Positions 31,996 through 43,382 are shown, counted from the first letter of the stretch. The stretch is DNA of 64,000 bases from Anderseniella sp039978075 (GCA_039978075.1 JBDWCA010000011.1:434001-498000); one strand, 5' to 3'. Numbers and translations are program-made. Notes: a model not told the origin generated them from the letters alone.

Positions 31996-33474
31996 TCAAC
32001 CTGCTTCGGCCAGCAGGGACAACTGATGCGGATTGCCGCCGTCGCTATAGTCGGTCAATGCGGTTGGATAGTCACCGGTAAAGCAATGATCGGTGAATTG
32101 CGGGCGCACGGCATCGCGGTCTTCATAACCGGTTGCTCGGTAAATGCCGTCTACCGACAGGAAAGTCAGTGAATTCACGCCGATATAGTCGCTCATTTCC
32201 TCAACAGTGTGAGTTGCTGCGAGCAGCGCCTTTTGTTCAGGCGTGTCGATGCCGTAAAAATCCGGGTGCGTGATGGGAGGCGAGGCGATTGCCATGTGGA
32301 CCTCCTTGGCACCGGCATCGAACATCATCTGAACGATCTTGACTGATGTCGTCCCGCGTACGATGGAATCATCCACCAGCATGACGCGTTTGCCTTCAAT
32401 AACTGCCCGGTTGGCATTGTGTTTGAGTTTTACACCCAGTGCCCGGATTTGCTGTGTCGGCTCAATGAAGGTCCGACCCACATAGTGATTGCGGATGATG
32501 CCCAGTTCAAAGGGGACGCCGGCTTCCTGTGAGTATCCGAGTGCGGCAGGTACGCCTGAATCGGGAACAGGGATTACAACATCCACGTCCGCGCCTGCTT
32601 CACGTGCAAGTTCGCGACCCATTTCCTTGCGCACCTGGTAGACCGAGCGCCCACCGATTACGCTGTCCGGCCGTGAGAAGTAGATGTATTCGAAAATACA
32701 CGGACGCGCCGGTTGCGGAGGGAACGGTTTGATCGATTGAACACCGTCTTCTGTAATGACGACCACTTCGCCGTTCTCAATTTCCCGAACAAAGCGAGCT
32801 CCGATAATGTCCAGCGCGCAGGTCTCACTCGACAATATGTAGGCACCGTTCAGTTCACCCAGAACCAGGGGCCTGATACCGAGTGGATCACGCACACCAA
32901 TCATTTTCTTAGGCGATATGCAGACCAGCGAGTAGGCGCCTTCCAACGCCTTGATGGCATCTATGAAACGGTCAACCAGATGCCGCTGGCGCGACCGGGC
33001 CACCAGGTGCAGCACGGCCTCGGTATCGGATGTGGACTGGCAGATCGCGCCATCGGCAATCAGCGAGCGGCGCAGCGCCAGGCCATTGGTGATGTTGCCA
33101 TTGTGCGCCACGGCAAAACCGCCGGTACTGAGTTCGGCAAACATCGGCTGCACGTTGCGCAGCACCTGCTCGCCTGTTGTGGAATATCGGTTATGGCCAA
33201 CCGCCAGCCGGCCTTTGAGGCGCTTCATTGTAGAGGGTTTGGAAAAGGCATCGCCCACCAGCCCGATCCGGCGTTCGGAGTGAAAACGTTTGCCGTCGAA
33301 CGAGACGATACCGCACGCCTCCTGGCCACGATGTTGCAGGGCATGCATGCCAAGCGCGGTCAGCGCGGACGCATCATCATGGCCGAATACGCCAAACACG
33401 CCGCACTCTTCCCGTAAGCTGTCGCCGTTCATCTCCAGTTCGAAGGTCAGTGGGTCGTGAGCGTCCGTCATCAT
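31996..33474 (-). CDS. purF: Amidophosphoribosyltransferase
   Basis: 492 residues; transfers ammonia from glutamine to PRPP, the first step of purine synthesis. After removal of 23 residues the catalytic Cys24 (EECGVFGVFG) becomes the N-terminal nucleophile. Other landmarks: RYSTTGEQ, AHNGNITN, the PRPP loop VDDSIVRGTTS and PSRMEE-like CIFEYIYFSRPDS. It is an Ntn-hydrolase domain followed by a phosphoribosyltransferase domain. cvpA lies upstream on the same strand, as in many proteobacteria. The C-terminus is Gly/Asn rich (YSDGGNPHQ). Confidence 0.95.
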   Translation of the reverse strand: MMTDAHDPLTFELEMNGDSLREECGVFGVFGHDDASALTALGMHALQHRGQEACGIVSFDGKRFHSERRIGLVGDAFSKPSTMKRLKGRLAVGHNRYSTTGEQVLRNVQPMFAELSTGGFAVAHNGNITNGLALRRSLIADGAICQSTSDTEAVLHLVARSRQRHLVDRFIDAIKALEGAYSLVCISPKKMIGVRDPLGIRPLVLGELNGAYILSSETCALDIIGARFVREIENGEVVVITEDGVQSIKPFPPQPARPCIFEYIYFSRPDSVIGGRSVYQVRKEMGRELAREAGADVDVVIPVPDSGVPAALGYSQEAGVPFELGIIRNHYVGRTFIEPTQQIRALGVKLKHNANRAVIEGKRVMLVDDSIVRGTTSVKIVQMMFDAGAKEVHMAIASPPITHPDFYGIDTPEQKALLAATHTVEEMSDYIGVNSLTFLSVDGIYRATGYEDRDAVRPQFTDHCFTGDYPTALTDYSDGGNPHQLSLLAEAG

Positions 33475-33525
33475 GCTCTGCCTTTCAGTATCCTGACTCT
33501 AGTGCCTGGCCGGAGACTGTACCAT

Positions 33526-34200
33526 TTACTGCTGGCCTTGCGTGCTTTCAATAATCTGGTCGAGAGTATTGCGCTGGTTTGACTGATATCCGGTATTGCC
33601 TTCACCGCTGGTACCGCGGGTGGCTTCGCTGTTTGAACGTGAGCCGCCAGAAATCCTGATCTTGCCGTTCAGGTCTTCCGCGAGAGCCGGTTGCATCCAG
33701 CCTATGGTCAGCATGGTGTCCACCAGGAAAAATGATGATTTCTCCACCAGGGGCAACATGGCTGCGTCTCGCAGCTCATTGGGCACTTTCTCGCGCGGGA
33801 TATACCAGACGAACAGCGTGAACATGATGACCATCAGGGCAAGGCCGCGGGTCAGCCCATATAAAAACCCCAGGGACCGGTCAACTGGGCCTGCGCCCGA
33901 CTCAAGCAGCGAATCGGACAGCTTTACCGTGATGATAGAGAGGAAAATCAGCATCACCAGGAACACAATTCCGGCAATCGCGATGATGATCAAGGTATCG
34001 TTGTTGTCCAGATAGGGTTTCAGAATGTCCGATGCCTGTTGGCGCAATTCCGGTACCGACAGCACCAGTGCAGCCGCACCTGCTGCACCGCCCCACGCCA
34101 CAAGTGACATTATTTCGCGGAAAAATCCTCGCATGACTGCCAGAAAACCGGAAATCAACATGATTGAAACCAGTACTACATCGAGCCAGGTGAAAGACAT
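33526..34200 (-). CDS. cvpA: CvpA family membrane protein
   Basis: 224 residues from ATG at 34200 (GGGGGAG upstream); an extra 20 codons upstream are not needed. Four hydrophobic segments are seen (residues about 5-25, 30-50, 68-88 and 105-130), with the family motif GFFREIMSLVAWG near residue 25. The C-terminal 60 residues are polar (GGSRSNSEATRG). CvpA is needed for colicin V export in E. coli and for bile/envelope stress resistance in some species. It sits between purF and radA. Confidence 0.85.
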   Translation of the reverse strand: MSFTWLDVVLVSIMLISGFLAVMRGFFREIMSLVAWGGAAGAAALVLSVPELRQQASDILKPYLDNNDTLIIIAIAGIVFLVMLIFLSIITVKLSDSLLESGAGPVDRSLGFLYGLTRGLALMVIMFTLFVWYIPREKVPNELRDAAMLPLVEKSSFFLVDTMLTIGWMQPALAEDLNGKIRISGGSRSNSEATRGTSGEGNTGYQSNQRNTLDQIIESTQGQQ

Positions 34201-34424
34201 ATTCGAAAAACTCCCCCGGCATAAGCCGGCGCGGTCAAAGCGGCAAACGCACGTCCACATAATTCATACTGACAAGACAAGCTCGCCAACAGATCAGCAA
34301 GTCGGGCTTGTGTGACATGGAAGCCTGTCAAAATCAATGTGACAGAGTGGTTACACACATCGTAATTTGGATAAATTGCGTACAGCCGTTCAAGTTTGTG
34401 CCGTCTAAGCTGGTGTTCTGCAGG

Positions 34425-35804
34425 TTAGCCTTTGGGAAGCCCTGCAATATAGGCAACCAGATCGGCCACGCTGGCCATCTGGCGAAGAACCGGTGCCGGG
34501 CGCTGTTTCATCTCACCACCTTGCGCAACAATAGCGGTTTCCAGCCCCAGCTTGGCAGCTTCTCTGGCACGCTGATCGCTCTGGCCCACCGGGCGCAGGG
34601 CTCCCGACAGTGCAATTTCACCGAACAGCGCACATGATGGCGGGATCACCGCCCCGGTCAGAGACGATACCAGTGCCGCTGCCACTGCCATGTCCGCCGC
34701 CGGCTCCTTGACACGTATACCGCCCGCCACATTCAAATAGACATCCTGCTGGCCGACATTCACTCCACCATGAGCTTCCAGAACCGCAAGCACCATGGCC
34801 AGACGATTCTGATCCCATCCAACTACGGCACGGCGTGGCGTACCAAGCGCCGATGGCGAAACCAGTGCCTGAACCTCCATCAGCAGCGGCCTGGTTCCTT
34901 CCATGCCTGCAAAGATCGCAGAACCCGGGGTCGGGGTTTCGCCGGACCCCATGAACAGCCGTGATGGATTGTCCACCTCAAGCAGCCCCGCATCAGACAT
35001 TTCAAATACGCCAATTTCATCGGTGGGACCGAAGCGATTTTTAACGGCGCGCAGAATCCGGAACTGATGACCCCGGTCGCCTTCGAAATAAAGTACCGTA
35101 TCAACCATGTGTTCGACGACCTTTGGCCCGGCAATCTGGCCGTCCTTGGTGACGTGACCGACGAGGAGAACCGCAGCGCCTTTTTGCTTGGCAAAGCGTA
35201 TCAGTGCTTCTGCCCCGGCGCGAAGCTGCGAGACGGTGCCCGGCGCACTTTCAATCACCGGAGACCACAGTGTCTGTATGGAATCGATCACCACCACGGC
35301 TGGCGGTTCGCCTTCGCTCAATGTCGCCAGAATATCGGAGACGCTGGTTTCAGCAGCCAGCAGGACAGGGGACTTGCCAAGCCCCAACCGGCGCGCGCGC
35401 AGGCGCACCTGGTCAATAGCTTCCTCGCCGGAAATATACACGGCCTTGTGTCCTGCATTGGCAACACTCGCCAGTGCCTGGGTCAGCAGGGTGGATTTGC
35501 CGATGCCCGGATCACCCCCGATCAGGATGCCTGAACCCGGCACGAACCCGCCCCCGGCCACCCGGTCCAGTTCGGCAATGCCGGTCATGATGCGCTCAGG
35601 CATGGGCGTTTCGCCCTCAAGTCCGACAAGCCGCGTTGCCCGGCCCTTCGGCATGGCGGCACCCTTGGCGCCTGACACCGGTACTTGTGTCGAAGTATCT
35701 TCAGTCAGCGAATTCCAGTCGCCGCAATTCTCGCAGCGCCCGGCCCATTTCGAATATGCAGCGCCGCAGCCCTGACAGACGAATCTCAGTGTGATCTTTC
35801 CCAT
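34425..35804 (-). CDS. radA: DNA repair ATPase RadA
   Basis: 459 residues; aids RecA-mediated strand exchange and branch migration. The C4 zinc finger is CQGCGAAYSKWAGRCENC at the N-terminus. The Walker A motif GGDPGIGKSTL follows, and the RadA-specific KNRFG motif is present (AVKNRFGPTDE). The C-terminal part is a Lon-protease-like S5 fold. It precedes cvpA by 224 bases on the same strand, and that gap probably includes the cvpA promoter. Confidence 0.95.
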   Translation of the reverse strand: MGKITLRFVCQGCGAAYSKWAGRCENCGDWNSLTEDTSTQVPVSGAKGAAMPKGRATRLVGLEGETPMPERIMTGIAELDRVAGGGFVPGSGILIGGDPGIGKSTLLTQALASVANAGHKAVYISGEEAIDQVRLRARRLGLGKSPVLLAAETSVSDILATLSEGEPPAVVVIDSIQTLWSPVIESAPGTVSQLRAGAEALIRFAKQKGAAVLLVGHVTKDGQIAGPKVVEHMVDTVLYFEGDRGHQFRILRAVKNRFGPTDEIGVFEMSDAGLLEVDNPSRLFMGSGETPTPGSAIFAGMEGTRPLLMEVQALVSPSALGTPRRAVVGWDQNRLAMVLAVLEAHGGVNVGQQDVYLNVAGGIRVKEPAADMAVAAALVSSLTGAVIPPSCALFGEIALSGALRPVGQSDQRAREAAKLGLETAIVAQGGEMKQRPAPVLRQMASVADLVAYIAGLPKG

Positions 35805-36030
35805 ATCGCGTCATAGAACAAAAAGAGAACGATGTCGAGTGGATTTTCTGTCCGCTCCCGCTGCGGTGCATGGCGGCAACTGAATGACGGATCACCCGAT
35901 TTACTCACAACAGCGTTATCTGGCTGCGGATTTTCGCCAAGTGAAATGCCGGCATCCGCTGACCGGCAGCGTGCGTTGAACGGGGTGCTTGGGACAATTC
36001 AAATTTTCTCACAAACAAGGAATTCAAGAC

Positions 36031-36519
36031 ATGACACGTATTCGTTCTCTTCTGACGGCAACAGCCGTCGCGACTTCACTGGCGTTCGGCGTGGTAAGCG
36101 CCAAGGCGGCCGATATTGTGGACACTGCGGTTGCCGCAGGCTCGTTCAACACGCTGGTTGCTGCTGTGCAGGCCGCAGGCCTGGTGGACACGCTCAAGGG
36201 CGATGGGCCATTTACCGTGTTCGCGCCAACTGATGAAGCATTTGCCAAGCTGCCCGCCGGCACCGTGGAAGATCTCCTGAAGCCGGAAAACAAGGACAAG
36301 CTGGTTGGCATCCTCACCTACCACGTTGTGCCGGGCAAGGTAATGGCCGCTGATATTGCAGGCAAGGAAACAATGGCGAAGACCGCGCAAGGATCAGAAG
36401 CCAAGATCGTTGCCAATGACACCGGCGTCATGATCGACGGTGCCAAGGTCGTCACCGCAGACGTTGCTGCGGACAATGGCGTCATCCACGTGATCGACAG
36501 CGTGATCATGCCGAAGTAA
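36031..36519 (+). CDS. Secreted fasciclin-domain protein
   Basis: 162 residues, start ATG with AAGGAA upstream. Signal peptide (RIRSLLTATAVATSLAFGVV, cleavage near AKA-ADI). The FAS1 domain shows the H1 box FTVFAPTDEAFAKLP, the YH motif TYHVVPGKV, and the closing H2-type GVIHVIDSVIMP. FAS1 proteins mediate adhesion in many organisms. A strong terminator follows. It is divergent from radA and appears monocistronic. Confidence 0.88.
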   Translation: MTRIRSLLTATAVATSLAFGVVSAKAADIVDTAVAAGSFNTLVAAVQAAGLVDTLKGDGPFTVFAPTDEAFAKLPAGTVEDLLKPENKDKLVGILTYHVVPGKVMAADIAGKETMAKTAQGSEAKIVANDTGVMIDGAKVVTADVAADNGVIHVIDSVIMPK

Positions 36520-36544
36520 CTCTCCAGACTTAAGGTCTGTATCG

Positions 36545-36584
36545 GTGCCCCGGATCGGATGAAGTCCCGGTCCGGGGCACTTTT
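36545..36584 (+). terminator. Rho-independent terminator after fasciclin gene
   Basis: GTGCCCCGGA and TCCGGGGCAC form a strong GC-rich stem, extended on the loop side, followed by TTTT. It lies 26 bases after the fasciclin stop. Confidence 0.85.
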
Positions 36585-36753
36585 ACTGACAGGATCCCCC
36601 TGATTCCAAACCGCACCGACAGACTCAGCGCCGGTGTTGTCCGGCCTCATGATTTCGCTTTGCCAATTAAAACAGTCGTGGAATATTTCCTGAATGTGCG
36701 GTGATTGTTCATCGCCTGGAGAGACGTGAAACTGTTTTGAGCAAGGTGGTGTC

Positions 36754-37602
36754 ATGGCTATTGATGTGTTGGACCTGGTCGATCTTGATAAATATCCCGT
36801 TCATTTACCGTCTTGCGGCAAATTTCGAACTTTGCTTGCTCGAACGCAGGCTCAGCTGAGTGATGACGGATGCGCCGTTTTGCGGGGCTTTGTGCGGGCT
36901 GACCGGATCACGGATCTCATTCAGGAAGCGGACCGGGTTGCAGACAAGGGACACCGCTCGTTCAACAGCACCAATGTGTATTTCACCAGGGACAATCCGA
37001 CCTATCCCAAAAGCCATCCGTTGCGACGGTTCTTTGATCGTTCCAATTCGTTTGTACCGGCGGACAATTTCGGGCCTGAGAGCAGTATCAGAAGCATTTA
37101 TGAATGGCCTGTATTTTCAGCGTTTGTGCAGCAGGCATTGGGGGAGGACCGGTTCTTTCGATATGCCGATCCGCTCGCCGACGTCATAATAAATGTCGCC
37201 GAAGAAGGTGCCGGATTTCCGTGGCATTTTGACACCAACAATTTCACCGTCACCCTGGCGATCCAGAACGCTGAGCAGGGTGGAGAGTTCGAGTATTGCC
37301 CCAATTTGCGAAGCCCGGATGACGAGAATTATCCAGGCGTTGAAGCGGTGCTGGATGAACGGAGCCCAGAGGTGAAAACACTTGTTCTGGAACCGGGTGA
37401 TCTGCAGATTTTCAAAGGCAGGTATTCGTTGCACCGCGTTTGCCCGTTGTCAGGAACGCGCCGGCGCTACGTGGCGATTTACTCATTTGTTGAACAACCT
37501 GCCATGGTCGGCAGCCCGGAAAGAACCCGTCAATTGTACGGGCGCGTGTTGCCCGTTCATTTGGAGCGCGCAGGCATGCGCGCGGATACTCTGGTTGACT
37601 GA
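36754..37602 (+). CDS. 2-oxoglutarate/Fe(II) dioxygenase-like protein
   Basis: 282 residues; AAGGTGG lies shortly before ATG. The double-stranded beta-helix metal site is seen as H158-x-D160 (WHFDTNNFTV) and distal H227 (YSLHRVCP), with the 2OG-binding arginine in the GTRRRYV segment. GGEFEYCPNLRSPDDENYP and EPGDLQIFKGRYS are typical of the HalD/ArpA-like group, whose substrates are mostly amino acids or unknown. It stands alone between the fasciclin gene and the convergent mlaF. No linked synthetase or halogenase is present. Confidence 0.78.
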   Translation: MAIDVLDLVDLDKYPVHLPSCGKFRTLLARTQAQLSDDGCAVLRGFVRADRITDLIQEADRVADKGHRSFNSTNVYFTRDNPTYPKSHPLRRFFDRSNSFVPADNFGPESSIRSIYEWPVFSAFVQQALGEDRFFRYADPLADVIINVAEEGAGFPWHFDTNNFTVTLAIQNAEQGGEFEYCPNLRSPDDENYPGVEAVLDERSPEVKTLVLEPGDLQIFKGRYSLHRVCPLSGTRRRYVAIYSFVEQPAMVGSPERTRQLYGRVLPVHLERAGMRADTLVD

Positions 37603-37623
37603 GGCCGATGGGGCTGCCTTGAA

Positions 37624-38388
37624 CTACAGCTCGATCTCGATCGGGCCTTCTTCGCGGCCGTGGATGAACTGGTCCACATAAGCATTGTTGCTCTGGTCTA
37701 TTTCGTCAGCCGGCCCGCACCAGACGATCTTGCCCTTGTAGATCATGGCGATGTCATCACCGATCTTGCGGGCGGAAGCCATATCATGGGTGATTGTGAT
37801 GGTGGTTGCGCCCAGCCGTTTCACGCTGTCGACAATCAGGTTGTTGATGACGTCGCCCATGATCGGGTCCAGGCCGGTGGTCGGTTCGTCGAAGAAGATG
37901 ATTTCCGGCTCCGGTGCAATGGCGCGCGCCAGGCCAACGCGCTTGCGCATGCCGCCGGACAGTTCCGCTGGTGAAATATCTGCCAGTTCCGCACCAAGGC
38001 CAACTTCGGCGAGCTTGTCGATTGCGATGGCGCGTGCTTCCGACGGCTTCATTTTCCGTCCCTGGATCAGCCCGAACGCCACATTGCGCCAGACGCTCAG
38101 GCTGTCGAACAGCGCTGCTCCCTGAAACACCATGCCGAACCGGCCCATCATCTCATCCAGCGCCGGCCCCTCCAATCCGATGACCTCCTGGCCATCCACC
38201 CGGATCGAGCCCTTTTCCGGGTGCAACAGACCCAGAATGCATTTCAGCGTCACGGACTTGCCGGAGCCTGATCCACCGATCACCACCAGCGATCGCCCCT
38301 TGCCAACCCCCACATTGACGCCTTTCAGCACGTGCTTCGTACCGAAGGACTTGTGAACATTTTCAAGAATGATGTGCTGTTCAGGCAT
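37624..38388 (-). CDS. mlaF: ABC transporter ATPase, MlaF-like
   Basis: 254 residues from ATG at 38388; a GTG at 38400 in a GTGA overlap with mlaE is the alternative. Walker A GGSGSGKSVT, signature LSGGMRKRVGLARA and Walker B IIFFDEPTTGLDP identify an ABC ATPase of the MlaF/Mce type, which powers phospholipid or lipid movement between membranes. Here the order is mlaE-mlaF; the MCE-domain protein mlaD is not next to them and must be elsewhere. Confidence 0.9.
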   Translation of the reverse strand: MPEQHIILENVHKSFGTKHVLKGVNVGVGKGRSLVVIGGSGSGKSVTLKCILGLLHPEKGSIRVDGQEVIGLEGPALDEMMGRFGMVFQGAALFDSLSVWRNVAFGLIQGRKMKPSEARAIAIDKLAEVGLGAELADISPAELSGGMRKRVGLARAIAPEPEIIFFDEPTTGLDPIMGDVINNLIVDSVKRLGATTITITHDMASARKIGDDIAMIYKGKIVWCGPADEIDQSNNAYVDQFIHGREEGPIEIEL

Positions 38389-38396
38389 CACCTGTC

Positions 38397-39224
38397 TCAC
38401 TCGGAAAACAGCAGCGACGTCAGCGCGTAGTTCGCTGCCAGGATCAAAATCGAACCGGATACAACCGCATTGGTTGTCGCTCTGCCGACGCCCTGAGCAC
38501 CGCCCTTGGAGTTAAATCCGTGATAACACCCCATCAGCGCGATGATGAAGCCGAACACGGCAGCCTTGATCAGGCCAGAGGTTACGTCGGCAACCTGCAC
38601 GAAGTCGGTGGTGTTCTTGATGTAGGCCGCGTAATTGAAGCCAAGTGAGGAGGTGCCGACCACAAAGCCGCCAAAGATGCCGATAATATCGGCAATGCCG
38701 ACCAGGATGGGCATCGTAATCACCGCCGCCAGAATGCGCGGGCCAACAAGGTACTTGAACGGATTGGTCGACAAGGTTGTCAGTGCATCGATCTGCTCGG
38801 TTACGCGCATGGTGCCGAGTTCAGCCGCAATTGCCGCCGCCACACGGCCGGTCACCATCAGGCCGGCCATGACCGGGCCAAGCTCGCGGGTGATGCCAAG
38901 CGCCACGATCGACGAGACCAGGTTCTCCGCATTGTAGCGCGTGCCGCCAATGTAAATCTGCAATGCCAGCGCACCACCGGTGAAGAATGCCGTCAGACCG
39001 ACCACCGGCAGGGAGTTGTAGCCAATGCGGACAATCTGTTCAAACAACTGGCGAAAATACCAGGGCGGCAACAGCCCTCGAACAACCGCATCGCGTGCAA
39101 AAATGGACACGCGTCCGACCTCTGCAAACATGGAAAAAATGAAACTGCCGATGGTAGCCAGAAAATTCACCGGTAAACGCTGCCTCTTGATGCCGTTGGT
39201 CGTCGATCCGTCATATCGGTGCAC
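38397..39224 (-). CDS. mlaE: ABC transporter permease, MlaE-like
   Basis: About 275 residues from a GTG at 39224; a TTG at 39275 overlapping alr by 35 bases is an alternative. The family core is present: VVGLTAFFTGGALALQ, NAENLVSSIVALGITRELGPV, MRVTEQIDALTTLSTNPFKYLVGPR and YHGFNSKGGAQGVGRATT. It forms the membrane domain of a Mla-type lipid transporter with the downstream ATPase. The alr-mlaE-mlaF order probably makes one transcript with dnaB. Confidence 0.88.
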   Translation of the reverse strand: MHRYDGSTTNGIKRQRLPVNFLATIGSFIFSMFAEVGRVSIFARDAVVRGLLPPWYFRQLFEQIVRIGYNSLPVVGLTAFFTGGALALQIYIGGTRYNAENLVSSIVALGITRELGPVMAGLMVTGRVAAAIAAELGTMRVTEQIDALTTLSTNPFKYLVGPRILAAVITMPILVGIADIIGIFGGFVVGTSSLGFNYAAYIKNTTDFVQVADVTSGLIKAAVFGFIIALMGCYHGFNSKGGAQGVGRATTNAVVSGSILILAANYALTSLLFSE

Positions 39225-39240
39225 CCGCTTCAAAATGCAC

Positions 39241-40350
39241 TCAAGACGAGTACACTTTTGCGTAGCGTCTGCCAAGAGATGTCAGAATTTCATAAGACAG
39301 AGTGCCTGACCAGCGTGCCCAGTCATCAACACTGATAGTTGGTCCGAGCAGTTCGGCCTTCGCACCACGGCAGGCATGGACCGGGTCCATGCCGGTGACG
39401 TCTATGGTGATCATGTCCATGGACACGCGCCCGACAATCGGGGCCAGTTGCCCTGCAATACTTATCTTTGCGGGTCCGTCCTGAAGCGCAGGCCATGACA
39501 TGGCCCGTAACAGACCGTCGGCATATCCAACCCCGACAATTGCAATGCGTGAGGGCCGCTCCGCCCGCCAGGTTGCGCCATATCCAACACCGTCTCCGGC
39601 GGCAACATCACGGACCTGCAATACGGGAGCGTTGAGGGAAACCACCGGTTGCATCGGGTTTGGCTTGTCGGTCAGCGGATTGCCGCCGTAAAGAGCCACG
39701 CCGGGACGCACCAGGTCATGAGCAAACGTCGGCCCGAGAAATGTGCCCGGCGCATTTGCAAGTGAAGCGGGCAGGCCGGGAAACAGTTTACACAGGGCGG
39801 CGAACTGGTCGCGCTGGTTGGCGTTGGAGGGGTTGGCCTCATCATCACCGCTTGCCAGGTGGCTCATCAGCAGACACAGTCCGGCACGTCTCATCAGCTC
39901 TGCATCGCCTGCCAGAGCTTTCGCCTGCGTCTGGTCAAACCCAAGCCGGTTGATGCCGGTATCTATGTGAACGGCGGCTTTGTGTTTGCCGTCAGTGGCA
40001 TCAGCCCACTCACTCAAATCTTCAGGGCCGATCAGGCTGGGGCGCAGGTCATGGGCAATGTAAAAATCAGCCTGTCCGGAAAACAACCCGTCGAGAACAT
40101 AGATGATTGCCTCGGGCAGGGCATCACGCACCTGTTTGCCTTCCATGGGCAGCGCAACGAAAAAGGTTCTGCAGCCGGCTTCCCACAACGCGCTGGCGAC
40201 TTTACATGCCCCACAACCGTAGCCGTCGGCCTTGATGGTTGCGCCGCATTCAGCCGGCGACACATTCCGTGCGATCATGCGCCAGTTTTCAACCAGCGCG
40301 GCTAGGTTGATCGTCAGAGTGGCTCCGGCCAGGTCAGGTGGGACGCTCAT
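39241..40350 (-). CDS. alr: Alanine racemase
   Basis: 369 residues from ATG at 40350, eight bases after the dnaB stop; further upstream codons overlap dnaB. Interconverts L- and D-alanine for peptidoglycan. The PLP lysine is K40 in ATIKADGYGCGA. The catalytic tyrosine is in GVGYGATWRAE, and HIDTGINRLGF and GRVSMDMITIDV are conserved. It follows dnaB as in most alphaproteobacteria. Confidence 0.93.
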   Translation of the reverse strand: MSVPPDLAGATLTINLAALVENWRMIARNVSPAECGATIKADGYGCGACKVASALWEAGCRTFFVALPMEGKQVRDALPEAIIYVLDGLFSGQADFYIAHDLRPSLIGPEDLSEWADATDGKHKAAVHIDTGINRLGFDQTQAKALAGDAELMRRAGLCLLMSHLASGDDEANPSNANQRDQFAALCKLFPGLPASLANAPGTFLGPTFAHDLVRPGVALYGGNPLTDKPNPMQPVVSLNAPVLQVRDVAAGDGVGYGATWRAERPSRIAIVGVGYADGLLRAMSWPALQDGPAKISIAGQLAPIVGRVSMDMITIDVTGMDPVHACRGAKAELLGPTISVDDWARWSGTLSYEILTSLGRRYAKVYSS

Positions 40351-40357
40351 GAAGGGA

Positions 40358-41863
<1,506 letters not shown>

Positions 41864-41930
41864 GACCTTGTTGATAGCGCGCCCGGCCTGAAGCCGCGAG
41901 GCCCAATCTGCCGTGGCGCCGACCTTTCCA

Positions 41931-43250
41931 CTACTGCTTGCTAACCTGTGGATAATGCCGTGATTCGACGGATGATGCCTTCACAACCTGTTTTCGACGT
42001 CTCTGCTGCCTGCGCGGGTTGTAAACTTTGCCCTCAACCGAGCGCAAACGGGTCTCTTCACGGGCAATGTAATTGCGGGTCAGGGGCAGAGCATGCTGAT
42101 TGCCTGCTGCCTGAAGCTGAAAATTGTTCAAACCGAGATAACGGAAGCTCAGTTCGGACGAGGCGAGATAGAATTCCCACATCCGTGCGAATCTTTCATC
42201 GTAAAGTGCAACGGCCTGTTGCCTGTGGGCCTGAAAGCGTTTGCGCCATTCGGCCAGCGTTCGGGCATAGTGAAGCCGCAGGATTTCTATATCGGTTGTG
42301 TACATGCCGCTTTTTTCCACTTCCGGCAGAACCTCAGACAGGGCAGGGCAATAACCGCCCGGGAAAATGTATTTCTGTATCCAGGCACTTGTCGCACCCG
42401 GTCCGCCTGCGCGCCCGATCGAATGGAGTACGAAAACACCATCGGGTGCCAACAACTCGCGGACCTTTGCAAACAGTTCGCCGTAGTGTCTGACGCCGAC
42501 ATGCTCAAACATGCCCACGGAAACAATCCGGTCAAACCTGCCGCCAAGTTCACGATAGTCTTGCAGGTGAAAGTTGACCTGGCTGTCCAGCCCTGATTCT
42601 TCTGCACGCCGGCTTGATACCTTGTGCTGTTCTTCGGACAGGGTAACGCCGGTAACCTGTGCTCCAGCCACCTGGGCAAGATACAGCCCAAGCCCGCCCC
42701 AACCGGAGCCGATGTCGAGAACCTTCATGCCGGGTTCGATAACAAGCTTTGCAGCAAGATGACGTTTTTTCGAAAGCTGCGCCTGCTCGAGACTTTGGCC
42801 AGTCTTCTCAAAATAGGCACACGAGTACTGCCGGTCATTGTCCAGGAACAAATCATACAGATCGCCTGACAGGTCGTAGTGGTGCGCCACGTTGTTGCGG
42901 GCCCGGCCAATCCGGTTGTCCTGCTGCAGGCGCTTCAGCCGTTTGCGAATGGCGTAGGGTATCCGCACTGGAACGGGTGTTCTGGAGGTTTCCAGATTGG
43001 CCATAAGCAGTTTCAGTATGTCGTATATGGTGCCGTCCGTGACTGTCAGTTGACCACTTGTATAGGCCTCACCCAGATAAAGGTCAGGGTCTATGAGCAG
43101 GTGCAATACCGTAGCTTGATCATGTATCCGGAAACCGGCCGGTTTGCCGGTCGCATCACCAAATCGGGTTTCGCTGCCATCCGGCATGAAAACGCTCAGG
43201 TCACCGTGCTGAACCACATGGGTCAGCATTTGTTTGAGCAAAGTTTGCAT
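41931..43250 (-). CDS. cfa: Cyclopropane-fatty-acyl-phospholipid synthase
   Basis: 439 residues from ATG at 43250, which has GAGGA nine bases upstream; GTG and ATG further up would add up to nine codons. The SAM-binding motif is VLDIGSGWGGLGLYLAQ. VTGVTLSEEQ and the catalytic-domain features YSCAYFEK and SVGMFEHVGVRHY are typical of Cfa enzymes, which add a methylene bridge to unsaturated membrane lipids in stationary phase or acid stress. The N-terminal domain is of the Cfa type (LIDPDLYLGEAYTSGQL). The C-terminus is basic (RRQQRRRKQVVK). Confidence 0.92.
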   Translation of the reverse strand: MQTLLKQMLTHVVQHGDLSVFMPDGSETRFGDATGKPAGFRIHDQATVLHLLIDPDLYLGEAYTSGQLTVTDGTIYDILKLLMANLETSRTPVPVRIPYAIRKRLKRLQQDNRIGRARNNVAHHYDLSGDLYDLFLDNDRQYSCAYFEKTGQSLEQAQLSKKRHLAAKLVIEPGMKVLDIGSGWGGLGLYLAQVAGAQVTGVTLSEEQHKVSSRRAEESGLDSQVNFHLQDYRELGGRFDRIVSVGMFEHVGVRHYGELFAKVRELLAPDGVFVLHSIGRAGGPGATSAWIQKYIFPGGYCPALSEVLPEVEKSGMYTTDIEILRLHYARTLAEWRKRFQAHRQQAVALYDERFARMWEFYLASSELSFRYLGLNNFQLQAAGNQHALPLTRNYIAREETRLRSVEGKVYNPRRQQRRRKQVVKASSVESRHYPQVSKQ

Positions 43251-43352
43251 CGGTTCGATTCCTCGATCCATCGCCACCCAGTCTCAATATATCGGTCATT
43301 CTGGCCAACACTTTGCTCTCGGTCAAATTCCGAAAGGGCAACATCAGGCATG

Positions 43353-43382
43353 AAAAAGCCGCCTGCGCATCGCACAGACGGC
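43353..43382 (-). terminator. Terminator of the S6-S18-L9 operon
   Basis: On the minus strand GCCGTCTGTGC pairs with GCGCAGGCGGC across a GAT loop, with a TTTTT tail. It lies about 60 bases after the rplI stop. Confidence 0.85.
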
